This document shows positions 17,063-25,821 of a stretch of 64,000 bases of DNA, piece after piece. The translations under genes and the position numbers were made by a program. This DNA comes from Streptomyces sp. NBC_00582 (lineage in GTDB: Bacteria > Actinomycetota > Actinomycetes > Streptomycetales > Streptomycetaceae): contig NZ_CP107772.1 in the NCBI RefSeq assembly GCF_036345155.1, positions 8,494,001 through 8,558,000 of the forward strand, in the 5' to 3' direction. The notes below the pieces were generated by a model. That model did no database searches. It was not told where the DNA came from and saw only the letters and a program-made list of their open reading frames with translations. Position 1 is the stretch's first letter. Each line of letters opens with the position of its first letter.

Positions 17063-19575
17063 TGCGGGTCCCGCTTTCCTGGCTGCGGGAGTACGTCGAC
17101 CTCCCCGCCACCGAGACCGGCCGTGACGTGCAGGCCAAGCTGGTCTCCGCCGGCCTCGAGGTCGAGACCGTCGAGCAGCTCGGCGCCGACCTCAAGGGCC
17201 CCCTCGTCGTGGGCCAGGTGCTCACCATCGAGGAGCTGGAGGGCTTCAAGAAGCCGATCCGCTTCTGCACCGTCGACGTCGGCACCGCCAACGGCACGGG
17301 CGAACCGCAGGAGATCGTCTGCGGCGCCCGCAACTTCGCCGTCGGCGACAAGGTCGTCGTCGTCCTCCCGGGCGCCGTCCTGCCCGGCAACTTCGCCATC
17401 GCCGCGCGCAAGACGTACGGCAGGACCTCGCACGGCATGATCTGCTCGAGCGACGAGCTGGGCATGGGCGACGACGGCACCAAGGGCATCATCGTGCTGC
17501 CCCCGGAGACCGAGGTCGGCAAGGACGCCGTCGAGCTCCTGGAGCTGGTGGACGAGGTCCTGGACATCGCCGTCACCGCCAACCGCGGCGACTGCCTGTC
17601 CATCCGGGGCGTCGCCCGCGAGGCCGCCATCGCCTACGGTCTGCCCCTGCGCGACCCCGCCCTGATCGACGTACCGGCCCCGAACGCCTTCGGCTACCCG
17701 GTGCGGGTGTCCGAGCCGCTCGGCTGCGACCGCTTCACCGCCCGCACCGTCACCGGTCTGAGCCCCGAGGCACGCTCCCCGATCTGGCTGAAGCGCCGGC
17801 TCCAGAAGGTCGGCATGCGCCCGATCTCCCTCGCCGTCGACATCACCAACTACGTGATGATGGAGATCGGCCAGCCGCTGCACGCCTACGACCGCTCACT
17901 GGTCCAGGGCACGATCGGCGTCCGCCGGGCCGTCGAGGGCGAGCAGATCGTCACCCTCGACGGTGTCACCCGAAAGCTGCACGCCGAGGACCTGGTCATC
18001 ACCGACGACCGCGGCCCGATCGGCCTCGCCGGTGTCATGGGCGGCGCCAACACGGAGATCGCCGACCACGACGACCTGGAGAACTCCACGGGCGACGTGG
18101 TGATCGAGGCCGCCCACTTCGACGCGGTGTCCATCGCGCGCACGGCCCGCCGCCACAAGCTGTCCTCCGAGGCCTCCCGCCGCTTCGAGCGGGGCGTCGA
18201 CCCGGCCGCCGCCGCGGCCGCCGCCCAGCGCACCGTCGACCTGCTGGTGCTCCTCGCGGGCGGCACGGCCGACGCGGGCGTCACCGAGGTCGTCACCCCC
18301 TCCGGCCCGCACACCGTCACGGTCCCGGCGAACCACCCGGACAAGGTCGCGGGTGTCGTCTACGGCCGTGAGACCGTCGTGCGCCGCCTCCAGGAGATCG
18401 GCTGCGACGTCTACGGGCAGGACGAGCTGATCGTCACCGTCCCGTCCTGGCGCCCCGACCTCGCCGAGATCAACGACCTGGCGGAGGAGGTCATCCGCCT
18501 GGAGGGCTACGAGAACCTGCCCTCCACGCTGCCCAAGCCCCCGTCGGGCCGCGGCCTCACCCACCGCCAGCGGCTGCACCGCCGCGTCGGCCGCGCCCTG
18601 GCCGGCGCCGGCTATGTCGAGGCCCCGAACTACCCGTTCCTCGGCGAGGGCGTCTTCGACCAGCTCGGACTGGACGCCGACGACCCGGCCCGCCGTGTCG
18701 TCAGACTCACCAACCCGCTCAACGACGAGGAGCCCGCCCTCCGTACGACGCTGCTGCCCGGCCTGCTGGGCGCGCTGCGGCGCAACGACGGCCGGGGCGG
18801 CCACGACCTCGCGCTGTTCGAGACGGGCCTGGTCTTCCACCCCCGCGAGGAGGCCGGTGTCGCCGGTCACCTCCCGGTCGACCGCCGCCCGACCGACGAG
18901 GAGATCGCGGCGCTCGACGCCGTACTCCCCGAGCAGCCGCGCCATGTCGCCGTCGTCCTCGCGGGCGCCCGCGAGCAGGCCGGCTGGTGGGGCAAGGGCC
19001 GCCCGGCCGACTGGGCCGACGCGATCGAGGCCGGACGCGCCGTCGCCCGTGAGGCCGGTGCCGAGCTGATCGTGCGGGGAGGCCAGTACGGCCCGTGGCA
19101 CCCCGGGCGCTGCGCCGAGTTCGTGGTCGTCGTCGACGGCACCGAGCGGGTCGTCGGCCACGCGGGCGAGCTGCACCCCCGGGTGCTGAAGGCGCTGGGG
19201 CTGCCCGCGCGCACCTGCGCGATGGAGCTGAACCTCGACGTCCTGGAGGTGGTCGGCGACGACACCCCGCAGGCGCCGAGCATCTCCACGTTCCCCGTCG
19301 CCACGCAGGACGTCGCCCTCGTGGTCGACTCCTACGTGCCGCACGCGGACGTCGAGGCCGCGCTGCGCGAGGGGGCGGGCGAACTGCTGGAGGGGATCCG
19401 GCTGTTCGACGTCTACGTCAACGACGAGCAGCTCGGTGACGGGAAGAAGTCGCTCGCCTACGCGTTGCGCTTCCGCGCGGGGGACCGGACGCTGACGGTG
19501 GACGAGGCGTCGGCCGCGCGGGACGCGGCTGTCGCCCTCGCGGGGGAGCGCACCGGAGCCGTTCTTCGCGGCTAG
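17062..19575 (+). CDS. pheT: Phenylalanyl-tRNA synthetase beta subunit
   Basis: 837 residues, full length. Domain order visible: N-terminal [17 protein letters not shown]-like OB fold (about 45-160), B3/B4 editing domain with [21 protein letters not shown] (near 255) and [17 protein letters not shown]5 domain, the catalytic-like core with PNYPFLGEG and the [19 protein letters not shown] stretch, and the C-terminal anticodon-binding domain ([12 protein letters not shown] ... [15 protein letters not shown]). Start overlaps the pheS stop by one base. A dispersed intergenic element follows within 50 nt of its stop. Confidence 0.97.
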   Translation: MRVPLSWLREYVDLPATETGRDVQAKLVSAGLEVETVEQLGADLKGPLVVGQVLTIEELEGFKKPIRFCTVDVGTANGTGEPQEIVCGARNFAVGDKVVVVLPGAVLPGNFAIAARKTYGRTSHGMICSSDELGMGDDGTKGIIVLPPETEVGKDAVELLELVDEVLDIAVTANRGDCLSIRGVAREAAIAYGLPLRDPALIDVPAPNAFGYPVRVSEPLGCDRFTARTVTGLSPEARSPIWLKRRLQKVGMRPISLAVDITNYVMMEIGQPLHAYDRSLVQGTIGVRRAVEGEQIVTLDGVTRKLHAEDLVITDDRGPIGLAGVMGGANTEIADHDDLENSTGDVVIEAAHFDAVSIARTARRHKLSSEASRRFERGVDPAAAAAAAQRTVDLLVLLAGGTADAGVTEVVTPSGPHTVTVPANHPDKVAGVVYGRETVVRRLQEIGCDVYGQDELIVTVPSWRPDLAEINDLAEEVIRLEGYENLPSTLPKPPSGRGLTHRQRLHRRVGRALAGAGYVEAPNYPFLGEGVFDQLGLDADDPARRVVRLTNPLNDEEPALRTTLLPGLLGALRRNDGRGGHDLALFETGLVFHPREEAGVAGHLPVDRRPTDEEIAALDAVLPEQPRHVAVVLAGAREQAGWWGKGRPADWADAIEAGRAVAREAGAELIVRGGQYGPWHPGRCAEFVVVVDGTERVVGHAGELHPRVLKALGLPARTCAMELNLDVLEVVGDDTPQAPSISTFPVATQDVALVVDSYVPHADVEAALREGAGELLEGIRLFDVYVNDEQLGDGKKSLAYALRFRAGDRTLTVDEASAARDAAVALAGERTGAVLRG

Positions 19576-19602
19576 TCGTCGTACGGGCTGTGCCGGCCGG
19601 CT

Positions 19603-19650
19603 GCGGGTTCCCGTGGCCGGCCGCGCCGTTCCCCGCGCCCCCGGGCAGCC
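19603..19650 (-). repeat. Dispersed GGGGCGCGGGGAAC-type element, copy 2
   Basis: On the minus strand it reads GGGGGCGCGGGGAACGGCGC followed by GGCCGGCCACGGGAACCCGC, the dispersed element with its CCGGCCACG core. It starts about 28 nt after the pheT stop. The rest of the 298-nt gap up to 19873 shows no gene. Confidence 0.75.
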
Positions 19651-19873
19651 GCTCTCATCCGAGTGAGAAGCCGGGCCTTGCCCCCGCAACGCCGGACCGC
19701 CGCTTTATGAGGGGGAGCCGACGGCCCGGCGTACCTCTTGCGAGGCATTACAGTCAACCGGCCGGAAACGCTCCGCGACAGCGCGCACACAGCATGGATA
19801 CGCGCACTCCGTTCACACCCCGTGTGAAGAGGGACCCACTACTCTGGCGGCACCGAGGCACCGGGGGGCACCC

Positions 19874-21214
19874 ATGCAGCCCAACACTCTGCTCGACGCG
19901 ATCCTGGACGAGGCGGGCATCTCGCACGCGGGCCTCGCCGCCCACGTCAACCAGGCGGGACGAGCACGCGGACTCGCCCTGCGCTACGAGCACACGGCGG
20001 TCGCCCGGTGGCTCAAGGGACAGCGGCCCCGTGGCCAGGTCCCCGACCTGATCTGCGAGGTCCTCGCGGGACGGCTGCACCGGCCGGTCACCCTCGACGA
20101 CATCGGCCTCGGCGTGCCGGGCGAGCCTTCCACCCCGCACGGCACCTCCCTGTCCGGCTTCGTCGAGCGGGCCACCGCGCTCTGGCGCTCCGACGAGCAG
20201 CAGCGCCCGCACATCCTCGGCGCACCCGCCGTCACCGGCACCCCGGCCGTGATGCCCGTGTGGGAGTGGGAGAACCCGCCCGAGGACGTCGACGTCTCCC
20301 GGGGCGGCCGGCACCGCGTCACCTCCGCCGACATCGAGATGCTGCGCGCCGCCCGCGCCCACTACGAGCAGATGTACCGCAAGGCCGGCGGCATCGCGAC
20401 CCGCAGCCGTATCGTCGGCTTCCTCAACGCCGAGGCCGCGCCTTTGCTGCGGGGCAGCTACACCGATGAGACGGGCCGTCAACTGCACCGGGCCACCGGC
20501 GGGTTGGTGGCCGTCGCCGGGATCTGCGCGTACGACTCCGACGCGCACGGCCTCGCCCAGCGCTACTTCCACCAGGCGCTCCGGCTCGCCAAGGCCAGCG
20601 GGGACCGGGGACTCGGCGCTTACGTCATCGCGCTGCTCGTCAACCAGTCGCTGTTCATGCGGGAGTACCGGCAGGCCGTGGCGTTCGCCGAGGCCGCGCT
20701 GCGGGCGGCCGGCAAGCACATCACCCCCGCCCTCGCCTCGGATCTGTACGCGATGCAGGCCAAGGCGTACGCCCACCTCGGCGACGGCACGAGCGCGCTG
20801 TCGTGCATCCGGCGGGCGGAGACGGCCGCCGAACGCATCCGCCGGGGCGTCGAGCCCGACGAGACCGGCTATGTCCAGCCCGGTCTGGTCAACGTCCAGG
20901 TGGCGGAGGCGCTGCTCAGCCTCGGCGAGATCGCCGCGGCCGCCGAACACGCCCAGGCCGCCGTCGGCACGCCCGCGCACGACCGGGGGCGGGTGCACCG
21001 GCTCGCCATGCTCAGCACGATCGAACTGCGCCAGGGCCACGCCGACAAGGCGGTGGTCACCGCGGTGCGGATGGCCGAACAGGCCAGGGGCATGGAGTCC
21101 CAGCGGCTGCGCGACAGACTCCGGGCGGTGCGCGAACACCTCGTGCGCAGCGGCTGCTCGGGGACGTCCGAGGCGGCCGAACTCATCGACGGAGCACTGC
21201 GCGTACCGCTGTAG
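19874..21214 (+). CDS. NsdA-like regulator with N-terminal helix-turn-helix and TPR-like repeats
   Basis: 446-residue soluble protein. The first 75 residues (LLDAILDEAGISHAGLAAHVNQ ... YEHTAVARWLKGQRPRGQVP) form a Cro/C1-like or atypical HTH, and from about 155 to the end there are repeated helical pairs rich in Ala/Leu typical of TPR sensors. This layout is that of the Streptomyces NsdA/NsdB group, negative regulators of differentiation and antibiotics (established for S. coelicolor nsdA). ATG at 19874 follows GGGGGGCACCC with a weak ribosome site. It is monocistronic or co-transcribed with the Nudix gene 66 nt downstream. The ligand is unknown. Confidence 0.78.
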   Translation: MQPNTLLDAILDEAGISHAGLAAHVNQAGRARGLALRYEHTAVARWLKGQRPRGQVPDLICEVLAGRLHRPVTLDDIGLGVPGEPSTPHGTSLSGFVERATALWRSDEQQRPHILGAPAVTGTPAVMPVWEWENPPEDVDVSRGGRHRVTSADIEMLRAARAHYEQMYRKAGGIATRSRIVGFLNAEAAPLLRGSYTDETGRQLHRATGGLVAVAGICAYDSDAHGLAQRYFHQALRLAKASGDRGLGAYVIALLVNQSLFMREYRQAVAFAEAALRAAGKHITPALASDLYAMQAKAYAHLGDGTSALSCIRRAETAAERIRRGVEPDETGYVQPGLVNVQVAEALLSLGEIAAAAEHAQAAVGTPAHDRGRVHRLAMLSTIELRQGHADKAVVTAVRMAEQARGMESQRLRDRLRAVREHLVRSGCSGTSEAAELIDGALRVPL

Positions 21215-21280
21215 GGCTTCGGGGCGCTCCACAGTCCCTGCTGCGATATTGCCACTCACCCGACGGAAGGTGGCAGAACC

Positions 21281-21817
21281 GTGCAGTGGACGAAACAGAA
21301 CGAACAAACTGTGTATGAAAACCGCTGGTTCAGCGTCAACCTGGCCGATGTGGAGCTGCCGGACGGCCGGCACCTGGACCACTTCCTGATACGGCTGCGG
21401 CCCGTCGCCGTGGCCACGGTGGTCAACGAGGCGAACGAGGTCCTGCTCCTGTGGCGTCACCGCTTCATCACCGACAGCTGGGGCTGGGAACTCGCGGCGG
21501 GCGTCGTCGAGGACGGCGAGGACATCGCCCACGCGGCGGCCAGGGAACTCGAGGAGGAGACCGGCTGGCGGCCGGGGCCCCTGCACCACCTCATGAGCGT
21601 GGAACCGTCCAACGGTCTCACGGACGCCGTCCACCACATCTACTGGTCGGACCGGGGCGAGTACGTGGGACACCCCGTGGACGACTTCGAGTCGGACCGA
21701 CGGGAGTGGGTCCCCCTGAAGGTCGTACCCGACCTGGTCGCCCGGGGGGAGGTCCCGGCCGCCAACATGGCGGCCGCGTTGATGCTGTTGCGCCATCTCA
21801 GGCTGACGGGAGACTAG
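21281..21817 (+). CDS. Nudix hydrolase
   Basis: 178 residues. The Nudix box is complete at about 74-96: GVVEDGEDIAHAAAREL then EEETGW, fitting GX5EX7REUXEEXGU, so it should hydrolyse a nucleoside diphosphate linked to another group with Mg. The N-terminal YENRWFSVNLADVELPDGR and HLDHF pattern resembles ADP-ribose pyrophosphatase-like members. GTG at 21281 follows GGAAGGTGG. The stop TAG overlaps the stop of the convergent membrane-protein gene within the palindrome CTAG. Confidence 0.9.
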   Translation: MQWTKQNEQTVYENRWFSVNLADVELPDGRHLDHFLIRLRPVAVATVVNEANEVLLLWRHRFITDSWGWELAAGVVEDGEDIAHAAARELEEETGWRPGPLHHLMSVEPSNGLTDAVHHIYWSDRGEYVGHPVDDFESDRREWVPLKVVPDLVARGEVPAANMAAALMLLRHLRLTGD

Positions 21818-22071
21818 TGGGCCAGCGCCTGCCAGACCGTCACGACCAGGGCCCCGAGGGCCGTGAGCGCCGCGAGCGAGGGCAGCGGCCAGCGCGCGTG
21901 CTCCAGCGAGACCATGCGGGTGTTCAGCTCGTCCAGTTCCTTGGCGGTCTCCTCGGCGCGATGGGTGATCAGGGCCAGCCCGCCCTCCACGCGGGCGTAG
22001 GCCACGTCCAGCCGGCGACGTAACTCTGCGAGTTCTCCGTGGACGACGGGATGCTCGGGATCGGCGGTCAC
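21814..22071 (-). CDS. Small tail-anchored membrane protein with coiled coil
   Basis: 85 residues. An N-terminal hydrophilic heptad-like helix (about 10-55, with ELAELRRRLDVAYARVEGG and ETAKELDELNTRMVSLEHA) precedes one C-terminal transmembrane helix (about 60-82), so it is tail-anchored with the coiled coil in the cytoplasm. GTG at 22071 has an excellent AGGAG 8 nt upstream and is preferred to the ATG at 22116. It overlaps the convergent Nudix gene by 4 nt. Resembles phage-holin-like or DUF-type small proteins; function unknown. Confidence 0.72.
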   Translation of the reverse strand: MTADPEHPVVHGELAELRRRLDVAYARVEGGLALITHRAEETAKELDELNTRMVSLEHARWPLPSLAALTALGALVVTVWQALAH

Positions 22072-22200
22072 GTGTCCGCTCCTTTCCGTGGTCGACTCAC
22101 ATCCCTGCATGTGCATGGTGAGTCAACTCGCCTGGTGGGCCGGTGGGGAGCGTGTGCGCGCGGCATATGCGGGCCCGGTGTGCACACCGTGTGTGAAACG

Positions 22201-22236
22201 AACGGGCCCGGCACTCCGCGAAGCGCCGGGCCCGTT
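22201..22236 (-). terminator. Terminator of 3-hydroxybutyryl-CoA dehydrogenase gene
   Basis: A perfect 12-bp stem AACGGGCCCGGC / GCCGGGCCCGTT (22201-22212 / 22225-22236) with a 12-nt loop, located 15 nt beyond the stop codon of the minus-strand gene. Confidence 0.85.
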
Positions 22237-22250
22237 CCGAACACGGTGGG

Positions 22251-23111
22251 TCATCCGTAGGTGTAGAACCCCGAGCCGGTCTTGCGGCCGAGGCGGCCCG
22301 CGTCCACCATCCGCTGGAGCAGCGGGGGAGCGGCGTACAGCGGCTCCTTGTACTCGTCGTACATCGACTGCGCGACCGAGGCGACCGTGTCCAGGCCGAT
22401 CAGGTCGGACAGCTTCAGCGGACCCATCGGGTGGGCGCAGCCCATCTCCATGCCGTTGTCGATGTCCTCGCGGCTGGCGATGCCCGTCTCGAACATCCGG
22501 ATCGCGGAGAGCAGATACGGGATCAGCAGCGCGTTGACGACGAAGCCGGAGCGGTCCTGCGCGCGGATCGCGTGCTTGCCCAGCACCTTCTCGGCGAAGA
22601 GCTGCGCCCGGCCGATCGTGCCCTCGGAGGTGGTCAGCGCCGGGATCAGCTCGACGAGCGCCTGCACGGGGGCCGGGTTGAAGAAGTGGATGCCGACGAC
22701 CTGGTCGGGCCGCGAGGTGGCGACCGCCAGCTTCACCAGCGGGATGGAGGAGGTGTTGGAGGCCAGGATCGCGTCCGGGCGGGTCACCACCTGGTCGAGG
22801 ACCTGGAAGATCTCGGTCTTGACCTGCTCGTTCTCCACGACGGCCTCGATGACGAGGTCGCGGTCGGCGAACTCGCCGAGGTCGGTGGTGAAGCTCAGGC
22901 GGGCCTGGGTCTCGTCCCGCTCCGCCTCGGTGATCTTGCCGCGCTCGGCGGCCTTGGCCAGGGAGCCGAACAGCCGGGTCCGGCCGAACTCCAGTGCCTC
23001 GCCGGTGGTCTCGGCGACCTTGACGTCGAGTCCGGCGCGGGCGCACACCTCGGCGATGCCCGCTCCCATCTGGCCGCAGCCCACGACTCCGACGCGTTCG
23101 ATGTCCGTCAC
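22251..23111 (-). CDS. 3-hydroxybutyryl-CoA dehydrogenase
   Basis: 286 residues. It interconverts acetoacetyl-CoA and 3-hydroxybutyryl-CoA with NAD(P)H. N-terminal Rossmann motif VGVVGCGQMGAGIAEVCAR (7-25), then the SNTSSIP (about 144) and GIHFFNPAPV (about 165) segments with the catalytic histidine, and the C-terminal dimerisation domain with AIRMFETGIAS and DNGMEMGCAHPMGPL. The length fits single-function Hbd enzymes rather than multifunctional FadB. ATG at 23111 is followed upstream by a 200-nt divergent region shared with the next gene. Expected in ethylmalonyl-CoA or PHB metabolism. Confidence 0.93.
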   Translation of the reverse strand: MTDIERVGVVGCGQMGAGIAEVCARAGLDVKVAETTGEALEFGRTRLFGSLAKAAERGKITEAERDETQARLSFTTDLGEFADRDLVIEAVVENEQVKTEIFQVLDQVVTRPDAILASNTSSIPLVKLAVATSRPDQVVGIHFFNPAPVQALVELIPALTTSEGTIGRAQLFAEKVLGKHAIRAQDRSGFVVNALLIPYLLSAIRMFETGIASREDIDNGMEMGCAHPMGPLKLSDLIGLDTVASVAQSMYDEYKEPLYAAPPLLQRMVDAGRLGRKTGSGFYTYG

Positions 23112-23232
23112 ATCGTCCCCTTCGCTGACGCTGACTCTGAGGACTCTGTCGCTGAATCCGAGTCCGTTTGCCTGTGACAGGTCTGCCGGGTCCCGGTCGG
23201 CCTGCTCCGATCGTGCACGTTACTAGCAAGTA

Positions 23233-23245
23233 TCGATGATCGATC
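23233..23245. promoter_or_regulatory. ATCGAT-G-ATCGAT palindrome in divergent promoter region
   Basis: Two ATCGAT hexamers separated by one base, located between the divergent dehydrogenase and glycosidase-like genes. It could be an operator for either gene; no regulator is encoded beside it. Confidence 0.3.
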
Positions 23246-23313
23246 ACCGGGGTCGGTGCATGCTGGGCGCGGAGACGATCCGTGACCGAGCGGATCCAGG
23301 GCGTGACACAGGG

Positions 23314-24567
23314 ATGGGTGCGATGGGGCGACTGGCCCGGAGGGCGTTCACGCTGGCGGCGCTGTCGGCGTTCACCACGACGGGTGCGGCGGGCCCGGCG
23401 GCCCCCGCTCCCGCGCGGGGCGGAGCGGCAGAGGGCCGTGCGACTGCCGAGATGCGGGGGATGTGGCTGGCGACGGTCGCCAACCGCGACTGGCCGTCCA
23501 AGCCGGGGCTGACCGCCGCGCAGCAGCGCAGGGAACTGATCGACTGGCTGGACCTCGCGGTACGCGACCGGCTGAACACGGTGGTGTTCCAGGTGCGGCC
23601 CACGGCCGACGCGCTGTGGCCTTCGTCGTTCGAGCCCTGGTCGCAGGTCCTCACCGGCACCCAGGGCAGGTCCCCGGGCTGGGACCCGCTGGGCACCGCC
23701 GTCACCGAGGCCCACGCCCGCGGTCTCGAACTGCACGCCTGGTTCAACCCGTACCGGGTCGCCACCCACGCCGACCGCTCCAAGCTGGTCGCCGCGCACC
23801 CCGTGCGCCAGCACCCGCACTGGGCGGTGGAGTACGGCGGCAGGCTCTACTACAACCCGGGGCTGCCGGAGGTCCGTGACTTCGTCCAGGACGCGATGCT
23901 GGACGCGGTGAAGAGGTACCCCGTCGACGCCGTGCACTTCGACGACTACTTCTACCCGTACCCGGTCGCCGGCCAGGCCTTCGACGACGACGAGGCGTAC
24001 GACGAGCACGGCGGCGCCTTCACCACCCGGGCCGCCTGGCGACGCGACAACGTCAACCGGCTGGTGCGGGAGATGGCCGTGCGGATCAAGGCCGTACGCC
24101 CCACGACCCAGTTCGGGATCAGCCCGTTCGGGGTGTGGCGCAACGCCTCCACCGACTCGCGCGGCTCGGACACCCGCGCCTTCCAGTCGTACGACGAGAT
24201 CTACGCCGACAGCCGCAAGTGGGTGAAGGAGGGCTGGATCGACTACGTCGTCCCGCAGCTCTACTGGGAGATCGGCAACTCCGCCGCCGACTACGCCAAG
24301 CTCGTGCCCTGGTGGGCGGAGGTGGCCAAGGGCAGCCGGACCCGGCTCTACCTGGGGGAGGGCCTGTACAAGGCGGGTGCCTCGGGGCAGCCCGCGGCCT
24401 GGGCGGCCAAGGCCGAACTGAGCAGGCATCTCACGCTGGCGAAGCGGTACGCGCAGGCGCGCGGGCATGTCTTCTTCGCCGCCAAGGACGTACGGACGGA
24501 CCGGATCGGCGCGATGGCTCGGGTGGTGGCCGACCACTACGGGCAGTCGGCGAAGCCCCCGCGCTGA
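23314..24567 (+). CDS. Secreted GHL10-like glycosyl hydrolase (family 10-like, DUF187)
   Basis: 417 residues from ATG 23314. The N-terminus has a twin-arginine-like signal (LARRAFTLAALSAF) ending near the AAPAPARG stretch. The barrel shows MRGMWLATVANRDWPSK, NTVVFQVRPTADALWPS, ELHAWFNPYR, VDAVHFDDYFYPYP and IDYVVPQLYWEIG, the pattern of GHL10/FenI-type proteins, which act on peptidoglycan or unknown polysaccharides. Several starts are possible (23236, 23260, 23314, 23323); 23314 places the basic residues directly before the hydrophobic core. Substrate unknown. Monocistronic, convergent with the DUF1918 gene. Confidence 0.82.
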   Translation: MGAMGRLARRAFTLAALSAFTTTGAAGPAAPAPARGGAAEGRATAEMRGMWLATVANRDWPSKPGLTAAQQRRELIDWLDLAVRDRLNTVVFQVRPTADALWPSSFEPWSQVLTGTQGRSPGWDPLGTAVTEAHARGLELHAWFNPYRVATHADRSKLVAAHPVRQHPHWAVEYGGRLYYNPGLPEVRDFVQDAMLDAVKRYPVDAVHFDDYFYPYPVAGQAFDDDEAYDEHGGAFTTRAAWRRDNVNRLVREMAVRIKAVRPTTQFGISPFGVWRNASTDSRGSDTRAFQSYDEIYADSRKWVKEGWIDYVVPQLYWEIGNSAADYAKLVPWWAEVAKGSRTRLYLGEGLYKAGASGQPAAWAAKAELSRHLTLAKRYAQARGHVFFAAKDVRTDRIGAMARVVADHYGQSAKPPR

Positions 24568-24588
24568 TCCACGGCCGTCGTACCGCCT

Positions 24589-24792
24589 CTACCGCTGTTC
24601 CTCGGTCGTGGTGCGGTGGCGGATCTCGGTGTCCGGGCCGGGTGAGCACACGCCCACGTGCCCGTCGGTGAAGCGGACCCGGAACGGCGGGTTGCCGTCC
24701 TGGCCCAGTACTTCGACGATCTCGCCGACCTTGTCGTGTTGGCCGACCACCCTGCCGTGCTGGACAAACTGGTCGCCCGCGGTTGCACGCAT
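24589..24792 (-). CDS. DUF1918 domain-containing protein
   Basis: 67 residues. The segment GDQFVQHGRVVGQHDKVGEI followed by VEVLGQDGNPPFRVRF and TDGHVGVCSPGPDTEI is the DUF1918 SH3-like barrel found in many small actinobacterial proteins. ATG at 24792 has GAGGAGG with 8 nt spacing, which fixes the start; longer open reading in this frame is spurious. It sits alone between a glycosidase-like gene and a transporter gene. Function unknown. Confidence 0.85.
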   Translation of the reverse strand: MRATAGDQFVQHGRVVGQHDKVGEIVEVLGQDGNPPFRVRFTDGHVGVCSPGPDTEIRHRTTTEEQR

Positions 24793-24893
24793 CTGCGGGG
24801 CCTCCTCGCCGTGTGGAAGAGAGCAGTGGTCCGTGGTGCCGATTGTAGGGTCTGCCTCCCGGCTCGCGCCGGGGTCGCGGGCCCTGGCACTCC

Positions 24894-25808
24894 TCAGCCG
24901 CGCGCCCGCTGGGTGACGGCGATGCAGATCAGCACCGCCGCCGCGGTCAGCGGTGCGGCGGGCGTGAGGTGCTCGCCCAGCAGCAGCACCGACCACACCA
25001 GTGTGAGCAGGGGCTGGGCCAACTGCAACTGGCTGGCCTTCGGGATGCCGATGGCCGCCATGCCCCGGTACCAGACGACCAGACCGAGGAACTGCGAACC
25101 CGCCGCCACCCACACCAGCCCGGCCACGCTGTGCGCGGTCGGCTCGACGGGCTCGTACGACAGGGCGAGGGCGGCGGCGGGCACACCGAGCGGCAGGCAC
25201 AGCACCAGCGCCCAGCCGATCACCTGCCAGCCCGGCATCACCCGGGCCAGCCGGCCGCCCTCGGTGTAGCCGGCCGCGCAGACCAGCAGCGCCCCGAACA
25301 GACAGAGATCGGCGCCGCCGAGAGCCCCGCCGCTCTGCTGCACGGTGAACGCCGCGACGGCCGCGGCCCCCGCGAGCGCCGCCGACCAGAAGGTGCGCGA
25401 GGGTCGGATCCCCATGCGCAGGGCGGACAGCAGCGCGGTCGTCAGGGGCAGCAGGCCGACGACGACGGCGGCATGGGCGGTGGTGGACGTCCGCAGCGCG
25501 AGGGTGGTCAGCAGCGGGAAGCCGACGACGACCCCGCCCGCCACGACCGCGAGGCCCGCCCAGTGCCGTCGGGCGGGCATCGGGACGCGCAGGGCCAGCA
25601 GACAGCCGCCCGCGACCAGCGCGGCCAGCACACTGCGGACGGCCACCAGCGACCAGGGGCCGAAGCCCTCCAGCCCCCAGGCGGTGGCGGGGAACGTCAG
25701 GGAGAAGGCGACGACCCCGAGGGCGGCCTGGAGGGTGCCGAAGCCGCGGGCGGGAGGGACGCTGACCGCTATCGAGGTGGATGCAATAGCGCTACTCTGT
25801 GTCTTCAT
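24894..25808 (-). CDS. EamA/DMT-family transporter, ten membrane helices
   Basis: 304 residues with two EamA repeats of five helices each (about 25-150 and 160-300), including SLTFPATAWGLEGFGPWSLVAVR and the second-repeat AAGSQFLGLVVWYRGMAAIG. Members export amino acids or related metabolites. The ATG (25806-25808) overlaps the ATG of the divergent MocR regulator, and a TACGCT -10 box lies 5 nt upstream, so the mRNA is probably leaderless. The tight pairing with a MocR regulator suggests it is that regulator's target, exporting or importing a substrate linked to PLP or amino acid metabolism. Confidence 0.9.
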   Translation of the reverse strand: MKTQSSAIASTSIAVSVPPARGFGTLQAALGVVAFSLTFPATAWGLEGFGPWSLVAVRSVLAALVAGGCLLALRVPMPARRHWAGLAVVAGGVVVGFPLLTTLALRTSTTAHAAVVVGLLPLTTALLSALRMGIRPSRTFWSAALAGAAAVAAFTVQQSGGALGGADLCLFGALLVCAAGYTEGGRLARVMPGWQVIGWALVLCLPLGVPAAALALSYEPVEPTAHSVAGLVWVAAGSQFLGLVVWYRGMAAIGIPKASQLQLAQPLLTLVWSVLLLGEHLTPAAPLTAAAVLICIAVTQRARG

Positions 25809-25821
25809 GCAAGAGCGTAGC
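25767..25821. promoter_or_regulatory. Overlapping divergent leaderless promoters and candidate MocR operator
   Basis: Plus strand: TACTCT at 25793-25798, 8 nt before the ATG at 25807. Minus strand: TACGCT (25819-25814) with TTCGCC 16 nt upstream, 5 nt before the ATG at 25808. CGCTAT (25767-25772) and ATAGCG (25786-25791) form an inverted repeat with a 13-nt spacer. GCTACTCT and AGAGCGTAGC form a second, imperfect one spanning both start codons. Confidence 0.5.
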
